DNA from: Doris montereyensis
Lineage: Eukaryota > Mollusca > Gastropoda > Nudibranchia > Dorididae
NCBI GenBank assembly: GCA_037039925.1
Contig: JAXRKP010000106.1
Span: 33,501 to 97,500, forward strand
Direction: 5' to 3'
Length of the DNA stretch: 64,000 bases
The position numbers and the translations under genes are program-made. Position 1 is the first letter of the stretch, and every line of letters starts with the position of its first letter. The notes under the pieces are model-generated. The model worked only from the letters and a program-made list of their open reading frames with translations, was not told the DNA's origin and searched no databases. Below are positions 35,080-46,743 of this stretch, one piece after another.

Positions 35080-36600
35080 TTGCTTGGTACAGTATGTTAT
35101 GTCATACAGGTAGCTGTTTTGCTTAATACAATATGTTATGTAGGTAGCTGTTTTGCTTGGTACAGTATGTTATGTTATGCGGGTAGCTTCTTTGCTTGGT
35201 ACAGTATGTTATGTTTTGCAGGTAGCTGTTTTGCTTAGTACAGTATGTTATGTTATGCAGGTAGCTGTTTTGCTTGGTACAGTATGTTATGTTATGCAGG
35301 TAGCTGTTTTGCTTGGTACAGTATGTTATGTTATGCAGGTAGCTTCTTTGCTTGGTACAGTATGTTATGTTTTGCAGGTAGCTGTTTTGCTTAGTACAGT
35401 ATGTTATGTTATGCATGTAGCTGTTTTGCTTAGTACAGTATGTTATGTAAGTAGCTGCTATGCTAAGTACAGTATGTTATGTTATGTTGGTAGCTGTTTG
35501 CTTTGTACAGTATGTTATATTATGCAGGTAGCTGTTTTGCTTAGTACAGTATGGTATGTAAGTAGCTGTTATGTTAAGTACAGTATGGTATATTATGTAG
35601 GTAGCTGCTGTTTTGTTTAGTACAGTATGGTATGTAAGTAGCTGTTATGTTAAGCACAGTATGGTATATTATGTTGGTAGCTGTTTTGCTAAGTACAGTA
35701 TGGTATGTAAGTAGTTGTTATGTTAAGTACAGTATGGTATATTATGTTGGTAGCTGTTTTGCTTTGTACAGTATATTATATTATGCAGGTAGCTGTTTTG
35801 CTTAGTACAGTATGTTATGTAAGTAGCTGTTATGTTAAGTACAGTATGGTATATTATGTTGGTAGCTGCTTTGCTTTGTACAGTATGTTATGTTATTTAG
35901 GTAGCTGTTATGCTAAGTACAGTATGTTATGTTATGTTGGTAGCTGCTTTGCTTTGTACAGTATGTTATGTTATGTTGGTAGCTGCTTTGCTTTGTACAG
36001 TATGTTATGTTATGCAGGTAGCTGCTTTGCTTTGTACAGTATGTTATGTTATGTTGGTAGCTGCTTTGCTTTGTACAGTATGTTATGTTATGTAGGTAGC
36101 TGTTATGCTAAGTACAGTATCTTATGTTATGTTGGTAGCTGCTTTGCTTGTACAGTATGTTATGTTATGTAGGTAGCTGTTATGCCAAGTACAGTATGTT
36201 ATGTTATGTTGGTAGTTGCTTTGCTTGTACAGTATGTTATGTTATGTAGGTAGCTGGTTTGCTTAGCACAATATGTAATGTAGGTAGCTGTTATGCTTAG
36301 TACAGCATGTTATGTTATGTGGGTAGCTGTTATGCTTAGTACAATATGTTATGTTATGTAGGTAACTGTTTTGCTCAACACAGTATGTTATGTTATCTAG
36401 GTAGCTGTTATGCTTAGTACAATATGTTATGTTATCTAGGTAGCTGTTATGCTTAGTACAATATGTTATGTTATCTAGGTAGCTGTTATACATACTACAA
36501 CATGTTATGTTATCTAGGTAGCTATTATTCTTAGCACAATACGTTATGTTATCTAGGTAGCTGTTATGCTTAGTACAATATGTTATGTTATGTAGGTAGC
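35080..36600. repeat. 39-bp minisatellite in esterase intron 9
   Basis: About 40 copies of a unit of about 39 bp, GGTAGCTGTTTTGCTTAGTA plus CAGTATGTTATGTTATGCA, with shorter variants lacking GTTATG. Many junctions read TATGCAGGTAGCTG, placing CAG next to GTAG. Long frames on both strands are artefacts. Confidence 0.95.
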
Positions 36601-36861
36601 TGGTTGTTAACACTAAAAATTTAGCTCGAACTCCAACTTGTCGGCAAGAACTAATAACCACTTCCAAAAAAAACCCATCCCAAGGAAAATATTGTGATTT
36701 TGTCTCAATAATTTTTAGTTGCTTTTGCCTGTACATTAAATGGCAAATGTTTAAAAAGCAGTTTAGTTTTGACACCATAGAAATCAATGGGGATTATTTC
36801 CAATGGTTCATTTTTGTATTTGCTTGTTCGGATGTTGCATGCCTGTCCTGTCTATTTGTGT

Positions 36862-36874
36862 ATTTGTCTGTCTC

Positions 36875-36928
<54 letters not shown>

Positions 36929-36984
36929 CCTCCCTCCCCCTCCTCCCCTCCCTCCCTCCTCCCTCCCTCTCTCTCTTTCTCTCT
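36862..36984. repeat. (CT)n / pyrimidine tract
   Basis: A CT dinucleotide tract grading into CCCTCC-rich sequence, directly followed by a CAAA-tailed element. Confidence 0.95.
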
Positions 36985-37120
36985 CATAGATAGTTGGCGG
37001 TTGCTGCTGGATGGACCTATTTCTATGCTTTGACTCTTTCACGTCTTTCATCTTGTTCTTTTCTCTTAATTCACTTTGAAATCGTCACTTATCATGGACA
37101 GGATAAATTCCGATAAAAGA
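36985..37120 (+). repeat. CAAA-tailed element (copy 5)
   Basis: AGTTGGCGGTTGCTGCTGGA, CTTGTTCTTTTCTCTTAATT, CACTTTGAAATCGTCACTTA and GGACAGGATAAATTCCGATA follow the family order; the tail is degenerate. Confidence 0.7.
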
Positions 37121-37179
37121 ATTGATCGTCTGTCTGTATGCTCACCATGTTGCTATCTTGGGCTCTGGAAAAATAAACC

Positions 37180-38405
37180 CCAAGGTGTAGATAGTCTATT
37201 GAATGTTTACCAGTGTAGATCTATGGCCAGGATTTAGATGTCTCATGCTCAATATGTTTATGTGTGTAGATCTATGGCAATTGTTCAGTGATGTCTCATG
37301 CTCAATTTGTTTACCTGTATAGACCTATGACTTCAGTTCAGTGATGTGTCATGCTTAATATTTTTACATGTGTAGACCTGCGGCTATGGTTCAGTGATAT
37401 CTCATTCTAAATATGTTTACCTGTGTAGATCTATGGCTAGGAGTTGGTGATGTCTCATGTTCAATATGTCTACCTGTGTAGATCTATGACCAAGATTCAG
37501 TGATATCTCATGCTCAATATATTTACCTGTGTAGATCTATGGCTATTGTTCAGTGATGTCTCATGCTCAATATGTTTACCTGTTTAGATTTATGACTATT
37601 GTTCAGTGATGTCTCATGCTCAATATGGTTACCTGTGTAGATCTATGGCTTCAGTTCAGTGATGCCTCACGCTTAAATATGTTTACTTGTATAGATCCAT
37701 GACTAAGGTTCAGTGACGTTTCAATATGGTTACCTGTGTAGAACTATGGCTATGATTTAGTGATGTCTCATGCTCAATATGTTTACCTGTATAGATCCAT
37801 GGCTGAGGTTCAGAGATATCTCATGCTCAATACCTGTGTAGATCTATGGCTAGGATTTCATGTCTCATGCTCAATATATTTACCTTTATAGATCTATGGC
37901 TATTGTTCAGTGATGCCTCATGCTCAATATGGTTACCTGTATAGATCGATGGCTAATATTTAATGATGTCTCATGCTCAATATGTTTACCTGTGTAGACC
38001 TATAGCTTCAGTTCAGCGATATGTCATGCTTAAATATGTTTACCTGTGTAGATCTATGGCTAAGGTTCAGTGATGTCTCATGCTCAATATGGTTACCTGT
38101 GTAGACCTACTGCTTCGATTTAGTGATGTCTCATGCTCAATATGTTTACCTGTGTAGATCTATGGCTACAATTTAGTGATGTCTTATGCTCAATATGTTT
38201 ACCTGTGTAGATCTATGGCTACGATTTAATGATGTCTCATGCTCAATATATTTACCTGTGTAGATCTATGGCTACGATTTAGTGATGTCTCATGCTCAAT
38301 ATGTTTACTTGCGTAGATCCATGGCTAAGGTTCAGTGATATCTCATGGCTCAACATGGTTCCCTGTGTAGATCTATGGCTACGATTTAGTGATGTTTCAT
38401 GCTCA
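37180..38405. repeat. 53-bp minisatellite in esterase intron 9
   Basis: About 23 copies of a 53-bp unit, ATGTCTCATGCTCAATATGT, TTACCTGTGTAGATCTATGG, CTACGATTTAGTG. The last partial unit merges into the polypyrimidine tract and acceptor of exon 10 at 38438. Each unit carries a TTTACCTGTGTAG stretch that resembles a 3' splice site. Confidence 0.95.
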
Positions 38406-38437
38406 TACCTTTGGGTTTTTTTTCTTTTTTCCACAAG

Positions 38438-38600
38438 GCATCTCCCATGGCCAGGATTTGGACTACATCTTCGGTTTGCCGTTTGTCAATGAAACTTACA
38501 TGGATTTTCTGGGCCTGTTTCCACGTCAACTTTATGAGCATCCAGAGAGAAACATTTCAGAATACATGATAAACATGATTACCAATTTCACAGTTCAGGG
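38438..38600 (+). CDS. Esterase gene, exon 10 (catalytic histidine)
   Basis: The acceptor is TTTCCACAAG and the donor GTGCGT (phase 2). It reads GISHGQDLDYIFGLPFVNET, LGLFPRQLYEHPERNISE and MINMITNFTVQG. SHGQDLDYIFGLP contains the family's catalytic histidine (38446-38448, about residue 487) followed by the conserved FG(L/I)P. The spacing Ser 235, Glu 370, His 487 is close to that of cholinesterases. N-E-T, N-I-S and N-F-T are glycosylation sequons. No disruption. Confidence 0.94.
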
Positions 38601-39540
38601 GTGCGTATATTTATATGTTCTTTATAAGATTTGCTAGATGATAATGAATGTATATGCCAAATCTATTCCTGTTTCATTGCATAAATCTATAGACAAACAT
38701 AATGCCCAATGAATGTCGGTTAATTCAATGTTTGTATGATCTTGACTAAAAGATCAACTCACAGAAAATTAACTATTATGTGATTTTATATAAGTTATCT
38801 CCCTTTATGGTCATTATCCACAGAAAAAGTTGATGTGAATGGGAATTTGGGTTCAGAAAGCTTAAATCAAAGGAGCTTTGCTCGCTCAGTTCAAGCCCCC
38901 TAACTATCTACCAGGAGTAGGTTAAAGTACAAAAGTAGTACAAGTAATTACAGGTGACCTTTAAAATTTTGTTTTCAGTGGTAGCAGTAGGTTCTCTGAA
39001 ACAGTTGTAGCGGTCCGGATGTCCCAACACATATAACACAATGCTACATGCACCTATGTTGATTGCGAGGTTGTAGTTTTTGTTCATATGCAATTCAAAT
39101 TTATTGTCTTACTATTTATACAAAATTCATTTGTAATCACTTCAGATGAACGTCAATCAGCGTATCCAACATTTCATAGGTTGCATTCAGGGATAACATA
39201 CTCCGTTGTCATTGTTCTGCTCCTTACATGTCATTACTTCACCAAAGGGTCAAAGAGGTTGGGGGGGGGGGCAAGTTTGGAAACACATGTATGTAATCAA
39301 TTGATTGTAGCTGTGAGAAAAAAAATTGGTGGAGAGACCTTTTTTTTTCTATAAGGAGTTTATATTATTATTCAAATTATTTTTTTCATTTTCTTTGCTG
39401 AGATAAAGTGACATAGTAGATAGTTGACTTCTTTTTGCATGAGTTAAACTATTGCCCTTTTTGGAAAAAAATTCACTTCATCTGGCATCTGTGGCTACAA
39501 ATTATCATGATTGGACTCTGGATATAGGTTGCAACCGCAG

Positions 39541-39601
39541 GGTGTTCAGCAAGGTCACTTCTACAGCCACAGAGACCAAGAGGGGCTCTTTTGTACCATA
39601 G
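39541..39601 (+). other. Exon-like block in esterase intron 10 (possible alternative 3' exon)
   Basis: After the acceptor-like GCAACCGCAG the sequence is GC-richer than the intron. In the phase left by exon 10 it reads VFSKVTSTATETKRGSFVP and then TAG. If used, it would end the protein before the membrane segment. There is no evidence of use beyond phase and the splice-like site. Confidence 0.25.
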
Positions 39602-39700
39602 GTTTTATTGTTTCATTTAGGTTCAAAAGATTCACTTTTTTGTTTGTTTATTTGTTTATTGAACATTATGTCAAAGAATGGTCTCCGTCAACTTTCGCAG

Positions 39701-39882
39701 GGAGCCAACACCAAGATTTGTGAACATCCGGGACTTCCGTAATGTTTCCTGGCATCACTACAATCTGGAGAACCACACCTATCTGAGCATCAAAAATAAT
39801 TCAGAAAATAAAGAAGGCTACCGCCTCAAAGAGGCAAAGTTCTGGAACAATTTTTATCCCAAAGTGGCCGGTTACTCTCTTT
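39701..39882 (+). CDS. Esterase gene, exon 11
   Basis: The acceptor is CTTTCGCAG and the donor GTAAGT (phase 1). It reads EPTPRFVNIRDFRNVSWHHY, NLENHTYLSIKNNSENKEGY, RLKEAKFWNNFYPKVAGYSL. W-x-x-Y-x-x-x-x-x-T-Y-L-S-I is the family's C-terminal W..Y....YL.I motif, and KEAKFWNNFYP is the final helix. Sequons N-V-S, N-H-T and N-N-S are present. Residues are about 538-598. Confidence 0.93.
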
Positions 39883-40054
39883 GTAAGTATCAAATATAAA
39901 ATTGAATGCACAGCTTCACTATCACTAGCGTTTTTGTTTTGTTTTTACGGTAAAACATTTTGTAAGATACCACAAGGAAATGATATTACATCACACGAGT
40001 TATAGGAATGTCTGTAAGAAAAGATATTATATATCAATTATGCATTTTCTGCCT

Positions 40055-40275
40055 CACAAAGCGCCATCTCTGTCTTACAAAACTCTTTTTCTGCCCTGCA
40101 AAACTCTTTCTCTGTGTGATAAAATTCTTTCTCTGACTTACACAACTCTTTCTCTGACTTACTTAACTCTCTCTCTGACTTACAAAACTCTTTCTCTGAC
40201 TTTCACAACTCTTTCTCTGGCTTACTTAACTCTCTCTCTGTCTTACAAAATTCTTTCTCTGCCTTGCAAAACTTT
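40055..40275. repeat. 21-bp minisatellite in esterase intron 11
   Basis: About ten copies of CTTTCTCTGACTTACAAAAC plus T. The unit is seven codons long, which explains the open frame over it. Confidence 0.9.
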
Positions 40276-41089
40276 ATTTATTATTGATGCATCAATAATG
40301 TCAATGTCATATGAGTAGTCATCTTTCAACAGGGTCATTAGATAAAGGAGATTTCTCTCATCTATTCGATCTGGTTTTAATTTTATTTTTGTTTATATAT
40401 TTCTGTCTCAACCTAAATTTGTTTCCTTGTTTTTTGTGTGTCCCCCCCCTAAGTTTCCCTTTCAGTGTATTTTTATGATCCAAAGCACTAAGGTGAAAGC
40501 AATTAACCCTTAACCCTTTCCAGTGTCTATAAGCCCTGCCAGTCTATCTGTCAGTGTGAAATGATTCAACTTTCAAAAGGAAATGAAAATGTTAACCCAT
40601 CGCTGTTTGATGTGCCCGCTCACACCCACTAAAATCCTTCCCTGATCACTTGAATGAGCCTGATTGTGACCAACCTGATAACAAATGTACCAATGTGTAT
40701 TAAATCGCATTTACTGTCGAAACTACCGTTAGCTTTCAGGAAGTGAAGTAAAGAGAAAATATCCGTTCACTCAATTGAAATTGCTTTATTGGTTATCAAA
40801 CTGTTAATTTTTTAAGACAGGCGAAATTTCTTGACGTCCACACATAAAAGGATGTTGAGTTTGAGAATGACAGCAGTTTAGATCTAGAACTAGATCAAGG
40901 CAAAAATTCTACTGCTGACGGAGGGTAACGATCTTCACCTGATCCATCAAATTCTAAGTGGTCTTATGAACTGAATAGTGTCAAAGATGATATGGATGCA
41001 TATGATATATCAAATGAAAGAGAAATTATTTCAGAATCTGAAAACATTTTTTAAAATTAAGTTATTTAAAGAAATGAATGTAAAGTTCA

Positions 41090-41345
41090 TTCAAGGCCAT
41101 TACGGCCTATAGAGTCGGAGCTTATCCCGGTTTCTATAGTGTGAAGTGGAATAGTTGATAATAATCACCTCCTGGACAGGACGCTAGTCTAACGCAGTTT
41201 TTACTCCCAAGCTAGTGCTTGTACCCATTTTGCACCTGGTCGAGTGGGGAAAATGCGTGTTAAGTGCATTTCCCAAGGAACACAACGTCGGGCATGATCC
41301 ACAGTTCAGCAACCTTACCATCGGCCACCGACGCCACAAAGAAGT
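41090..41345 (-). mobile_element. Inverted tRNA-derived SINE in esterase intron 11
   Basis: The minus strand reads TGTGTTCCTTGGGAAATGCA, CTTAACACGCATTTTCCCCA, CTCGACCAGGTGCAAAATGG, then GACTAGCGTCCTGTCCAGGA and CTATAGAAACCGGGATAAGC, matching the copy at 10880. The tRNA head (towards 41345) is degenerate. Confidence 0.75.
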
Positions 41346-41664
41346 GAATGAATGATTAACACCATGTTATTATCATGCAAGAGTTACTTCTCTAAATGAC
41401 CTTTGACAGCAATGAGTGACATAATGAGAAGATTTCCAATTTAATATCAAATTGCTATTACAAGGAAATTGTGGCAATTCACAAATACAATTCACACAGT
41501 ATTGTAAAATTATCCCCCACCCCAGCCCCTCTCCATTCCCCCACAACAATTACTCTAGAAAAGAGGTTTGAACATGAATTTTGTCACTATGAACTAACCT
41601 TTGGGTAGAAGGCTAATCGATAGATTTTATTTATATCAGATTATATTTATATCTTTATTCATAG

Positions 41665-41812
41665 ACTACAGACAGGAAAAAGTGACGGAAGACCCGGATA
41701 CGGCAGACACCTTTGAGTTGGTCACTTGGTCTCTAGTTGCGGTCTGTGGCATACTGCTCATCGTAGTTATCTGCCTTATCGTCCTGTTGATATGTCGGTC
41801 GCGGCCTAAAAA
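41665..41812 (+). CDS. Esterase gene, exon 12 (transmembrane segment)
   Basis: The acceptor is TATTCATAG and the donor GTAAGT (phase 2). It reads YYRQEKVTEDPDTADTFELV, then a membrane helix within TWSLVAVCGILLIVVICL and IVLLIC (about residues 620-642), followed by RSRPKK as stop-transfer. With the signal peptide this predicts a type I single-pass protein with the esterase domain outside. Vertebrate AChE is anchored by a GPI or collagen/PRiMA tail instead; neuroligins have this topology. Confidence 0.93.
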
Positions 41813-42973
41813 GTAAGTACCTGGTATTTTTTCACACTTATTTGACATCTTTGTCCTGCATGTAGGGAGACATTTTTTGGGGTATACAGAGATTGCCAGA
41901 TTGAATGTTCCATGTGACTCACTTCCCAAGTTTGCACGATGAAATGCTCATAGATCGAGGCAAGTAAGTCTTTCGTCTTTGACCTTTAAGTTCCCATCAA
42001 CAGCCCCTCATACTGTCATAGTTTGGCTGTGGTCATAAAGGGTGATATATTTCATTATACTAGAGGCCTAATTTAGAGATGTATTTTTTTGTCCATGAAA
42101 AAAACTTGAATTCTAGAGCACTCTCATGGCATTTATATGCTTATAACTTTTGAGAGCTTCAAAAAACAAAATGGCAACCTATAGGAGGTGCACATTGAAA
42201 GCTCACTTTGGCACAGTTTGTCTTTTAACTCATGGAAATCATTTTTATAATTTTTTAAGAACAGAGATCCTTAGTGACAATTATTCTGGACAGTAGATGT
42301 AGTAAAACGGCTAGGAATACTTTCAAAGCTTAGGTTCCTGTGGAAAATTACTAACGGTAAGCTTATTTCACAACCAATTCAAACCATGTCTCAAAGTTTT
42401 ACATTGGAATCAACAGTATAATGCTACTTGAAGCAACTCAGTCTATGTGCCTGTCATCCACATTCAAAACCAGTCTATGTCAGTCACAAAGAAATACAGT
42501 GCAGTCTGTAATTGTATTCCCCAAATTCCGCAAACTCCTTTGGAAAATTGGTTCGTGGAATAAGCGTCGTGGAGAAATCGTATGCGTACAAAGAAGGATC
42601 TTGGTTGGGATTTTGTCATGAATTCAGGATTCTGTATTTCCGTTGGAATACATGTTTGGAGAATACGTGGGCTGTACGGTATACAGAATTGCAACTCACA
42701 TCATCATGAGAAATTTTTGTTTACCAACGTTTTTCTTTAAAAATTTAATTTTTTAATGGAACGGACCTCAATATGAATGTGGGTATAAAGACGTCAGCTG
42801 TTCAAGTTTGCAGTTTCATTCATAGGGCCTGGTTTCATCATTTGCATGCACTTTCTAGTTGATGTTTGCTTTCGAGTGCTCATGTTTTTTTTCCGAAACT
42901 GAGTTACGAATTCTGCATGCTTGAATTCAAATGCTTTTCTTTTTCCTTTTTTTCCCATTTGATTTGTTTCTAG

Positions 42974-43025
42974 ATACCCCAAGTACAAGTCGTCGTCGTC
43001 CCTTAACCGGGAGATTACCATATAG
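42974..43025 (+). CDS. Esterase gene, exon 13 (cytosolic tail and stop)
   Basis: The acceptor is TTTGTTTCTAG. It reads KYPKYKSSSSLNREITI and stops at TAG 43023-43025. The tail after the membrane helix is only about 22 residues, Ser- and Lys-rich, and ends I-T-I. This fits a class II PDZ-ligand pattern (hydrophobic-x-hydrophobic), whereas neuroligins end in a class I ligand. PDZ binding is an inference from the last three residues only. Confidence 0.88.
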
Positions 43026-44965
43026 TATTTGTGTGTTGTAACCCATGAACTTCCTCATTGTTCTTTTATTTACTATGTGATGGTCTATGCCAAATATTTA
43101 TCCTGTTTATTATTTATCGATCAGATATCATAAATGTAATGAAGATTGTTTTACTATCACTGTATATATGGCCATATATATATGTTACCATTGATTGTAT
43201 CCATTTAACTTTGGTGGAAAGATTTGTTGCCTTGTGTATTTACTAGAAGCAAATTTCAGCCAAAAAGTTCTCGTTTTCAATAGATTGACCGAAATGTTAC
43301 TTTTTGCTGGTTTTTACTTTTGAGATAAGATAAGATGATTTTAATGATCTCAGATGAGAAAATTGACTTGGTCACAGGATACAATGTTACAAAGCTACAA
43401 ACAAATGTCTATCTTAACATTAAAATACAACTAGAATAGGTACACGAAAGTGTACTGAAAGTAACTGACAACTTTGGCTTCTTGCTTGCATCCAGGAGGG
43501 GAATGAAAAATAAGAAAATTTGCTCGATCGTAGACAGTTGTACTGTCATGTTACAAACAAAATTCACATTCAGACATTCTATCTAATATAAAATAGAAAA
43601 GTACTTATTTGATTAATCTGCTGATATGGTGGTACGTACAATTATATGGTAAAGTGTTTTTCAGTAAATTGTGTGATTATTCTTGACAGTCAAAAGATAT
43701 GCAGCCGAAAAGGCTAGTAAACATTGACCCTGATATGTCTCCTAATTGTTACGCTATTGTGGGAAAAGAGAAAGAAAAAGAATGAGTGTTAACTTTTGAA
43801 CTTATTAGTGTGTAGATTTCCTGACTGAAAGACCCTGACCCAGATTCAACTTCCCGGCAACCAGATTGCCGTCGTGCGTTTACATTTTCTAAGCTTCCCG
43901 TGTGCTTCTGTTGAGTGGTATTAGAAACAAGATCTTTCTCTTCATGTCACTATTGTAACAGTCCGTGATGACAAAATTGGTGATAAAAATAAAAGTAACA
44001 GCAGCAAACACAGAAAACATTAACAATTGAAACAGGATGATGAAACTTGCATGTTGAACGGAGACGGTACAGTTGTAAAATGCGATCAATGATGAGTGTC
44101 ATGGAAAGTGATGCCATTACATTAGGATCATGACCTTTAACGTCAGAAAAAGGCTTAAACGGACCAATGACCTTTGTAGAAATAATAGCACTTAGGATAA
44201 GTAACAAAAAAAGTTTGCCAAGCCAATCTGATTGTTGAAAAGAAAGTGTTACCCACGGCCGGGTTTGCCCGACTTGAATAGCAGTTAGCTGATGGCCAGG
44301 TTTGGCCGGGCTAAACACAGCTAGAGACGGATGGGTTAAACCGTAATGAGTTAAAACGTTTGTATAACAATTCTCGCCTCAGAATCTGTAGCAGTGTTGC
44401 TATGCAGCCATGTTGTTGTTTCAAGCGTTTTTTCTAATGAAGCAATCCCCACTATGACCAGCACGCCTGGCAAGGCAGGTAGTTGCAGCGTGTCACATAC
44501 TATGCAGACGTAGAAAACAGCTGTATATTTTATTAGGGGTCGGGGGGGGGGGGGGGGGAGTTAACAATATACAGGCCACTGGTAACTTGCAGTATTATAC
44601 ATATTGTATATAATGTTGTAATTAAGTATGCTGAGTGTGGAAAGGGGGGGGGGGGTATACATCACAAAATGCAGGCTAGAGGGAGCTCACATTAACAGGC
44701 CCATTTTTTTTCTTCCTTAAGTCTGCTCCAGACCAACAGCTCGATATTAACTGAAACATATATATTGTAATGGTGATGACTTGAGCAAGGGAAAAAGCAT
44801 AAAAAACAAAGATCAAATTCGTCGTCTGACTTTTACCAGCACCTGAGACCTTGTAATTATTATTTTGGGCCTAAATTGTCTGTTTTGTAGGCCAAATGGG
44901 CAAGTGTATGGATTAACAGACATTAAGATTGCATGGAAAACTTTTAATATTATGTTTCTCATGAG
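43026..44965 (+). other. Esterase 3'UTR and downstream stretch
   Basis: No clear polyadenylation site can be fixed; AATAAA occurs near 43988 in an A-rich context. A GAGATAAGATAAGATGATTT repeat-like string lies at 43320-43345. Poly-G runs lie at about 44540-44559 and 44645-44654. No further coding exon is seen. Confidence 0.4.
43454..43493 (+). repeat. 40-bp direct repeat, copy 1
   Basis: ACTGAAAGTAACTGACAACT followed by TTGGCTTCTTGCTTGCATCC is found base for base at 46704-46743. Confidence 0.9.
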
Positions 44966-45108
44966 TGGGCGGTTGGCGGGCACTGCTTGTAGGTTCTACT
45001 TCTTTCCTTTCACTCTGTCTTTCCCTTATCTTTCATCTTGCTGTTTCCTCTAAATTCACCTTGAAATCACTGCACATGGTGGACAGGGTAAATTTAAATC
45101 AAACAAAC
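44966..45108 (+). repeat. CAAA-tailed element (copy 6)
   Basis: A well-preserved copy: GTGGGCGGTTGGCGGGCACT, GGTTCTACTTCTTTCCTTTC, CATCTTGCTGTTTCCTCTAA, CACCTTGAAATCACTGCACA, GGTGGACAGGGTAAATTTAA and AAACAAACAAA tail. Confidence 0.85.
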
Positions 45109-45109
45109 A

Positions 45110-46703
45110 AAGTTTCTCATGAATTGCCCCAAATAAGTGCCAATTCTGATAGAGAAAATTTCAATTATCAGCAGCAGCCGAGTATATTATTTACCTTTGT
45201 CATTTTGTTATTGTTTGTTGAGAGATTAAAATTTATTTTAGCTTCCCAACCCTACCATTTTCTTAAACAAATATTTCTGTTACTGAGAGAAGCCCACATC
45301 AGTCTTCTAGAATGTCTGTATGTGTTTTTACATCATTTTCATTTAGCTATAACTCATATTAAATATTCTAAGGGTGTGTTTAGCATGTTCCATTTTCCCC
45401 TGTGACTATTCAAACGCTTTTCACAACACTAATTGACAAAGCTATTTATAAAGTTCACAATACGTTTTCATCAAAAGTCAAAAATGATCTTCTTACAGTG
45501 AAACAAGCAAATGTGTGGGAAACTTAAGTTTTTATAAAGATGAAATTGGAGGCAGAATACCCAAACTCAGTATTTTGTATTTTAAATTGGGCATTTCATC
45601 CATAAAATCGTAGCTTTTTTCCTGCTTTTTTGCTTTTCTCATTCATTCATTGTATCTGTGGCACCATGCTTGAAGCTGGCAACCCTCGCAGTCATAAACT
45701 AAACATGTCTTCTATCTTAAGACCTACAGGTTGTCTATTACCTGTATTTAACCTCCAACATTTTTACATTGACAGGATCTAGGGGATGGTTATGTTGGAT
45801 AGCAAAACTATATTTAATGATCTTTGTTTAAACTAGAAAGTCAGAATCTGATTTGAGAACGGTTTTCTTGGTTTTGATTATCAGATTCATGCAGGGTGCC
45901 ACGCTAATTTGAAATCTTACATTTTCACGGCTTTCCAATAGAAAAATTCATTTCACTGATTTAAAATCTTATTTTTCACAGTTTTCTATTAGAAGAATTT
46001 ATTACATTACTGGAATTTATTATATTACTAGAAGAATTTATTAAATTTACCTAGCTTTTTACTGCAAGAATTAATTTCACTAATGTATAACATTACATTT
46101 CCCAAGCTTTTTACTATAAGAACTAATTTCACTGATATAAAATCCATAATTTTCCAAGCTGTATGCTGTAAGAATTCATTTCGTTAATTAAACATTTTCT
46201 TTTTTTTATTCTCTTTACTAAAATCTTGCTTTTTATGCAATCTGACTACAATAATTTCATAAATTTAAAATGTTCCTTTTCCCTGACTTTCTGCTAGGAT
46301 AATTTATTTCATCATTTTAAGATCTTCGTTTTTATTCTTTCTACTATAAATATTCATATAAATAATTTATTTCTCAGTAGTCATTTTAGTTTTTGATTCA
46401 CAAGTACAGGTTTTGTCACAGGAAGAAAATGTGCCATCTTAATCATCACTTTAAATGATTTTGTCCTTATCAGCATTGTCAATGATTAGGTTTAGGATTT
46501 CAACCATCAGTAAAATTTTCATATCTATGTGATAAGTTGGTCTAGAAATCCGTTTTCTGTTCTTTCCTATGGAACCCAATGCTAGTGTTCCATTACTTAT
46601 TCATCGCTCATGCAAAACATCGAAGAATTAAAACTTTGAGCGTAAAAATCTCTAACTAATCAGTTAATAACCCACTGACCAAGTCTGTGATTTTCTCTCT
46701 GCC
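45110..46703. other. AT-rich stretch with degenerate ~55-bp repeats
   Basis: At about 45915-46370 a degenerate unit (CTTTCCAATAGAAAAATTCA, TTTCACTGATTTAAAATCTT) recurs several times. No coding signal is seen. Confidence 0.5.
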
Positions 46704-46743
46704 ACTGAAAGTAACTGACAACTTTGGCTTCTTGCTTGCATCC
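46704..46743 (+). repeat. 40-bp direct repeat, copy 2
   Basis: Identical to 43454-43493. Here the surrounding sequence is more GC-rich and stays open from about 46689 to 46812 (SLPLKVTDNFGFLLASSATH and on), without a recognised family. Confidence 0.85.

Noticed and set aside
35153..36172. Frames of 150-155 codons on the + strand
   Set aside because: Translations of the 39-bp array (13-codon unit) in an intron; no family motif.
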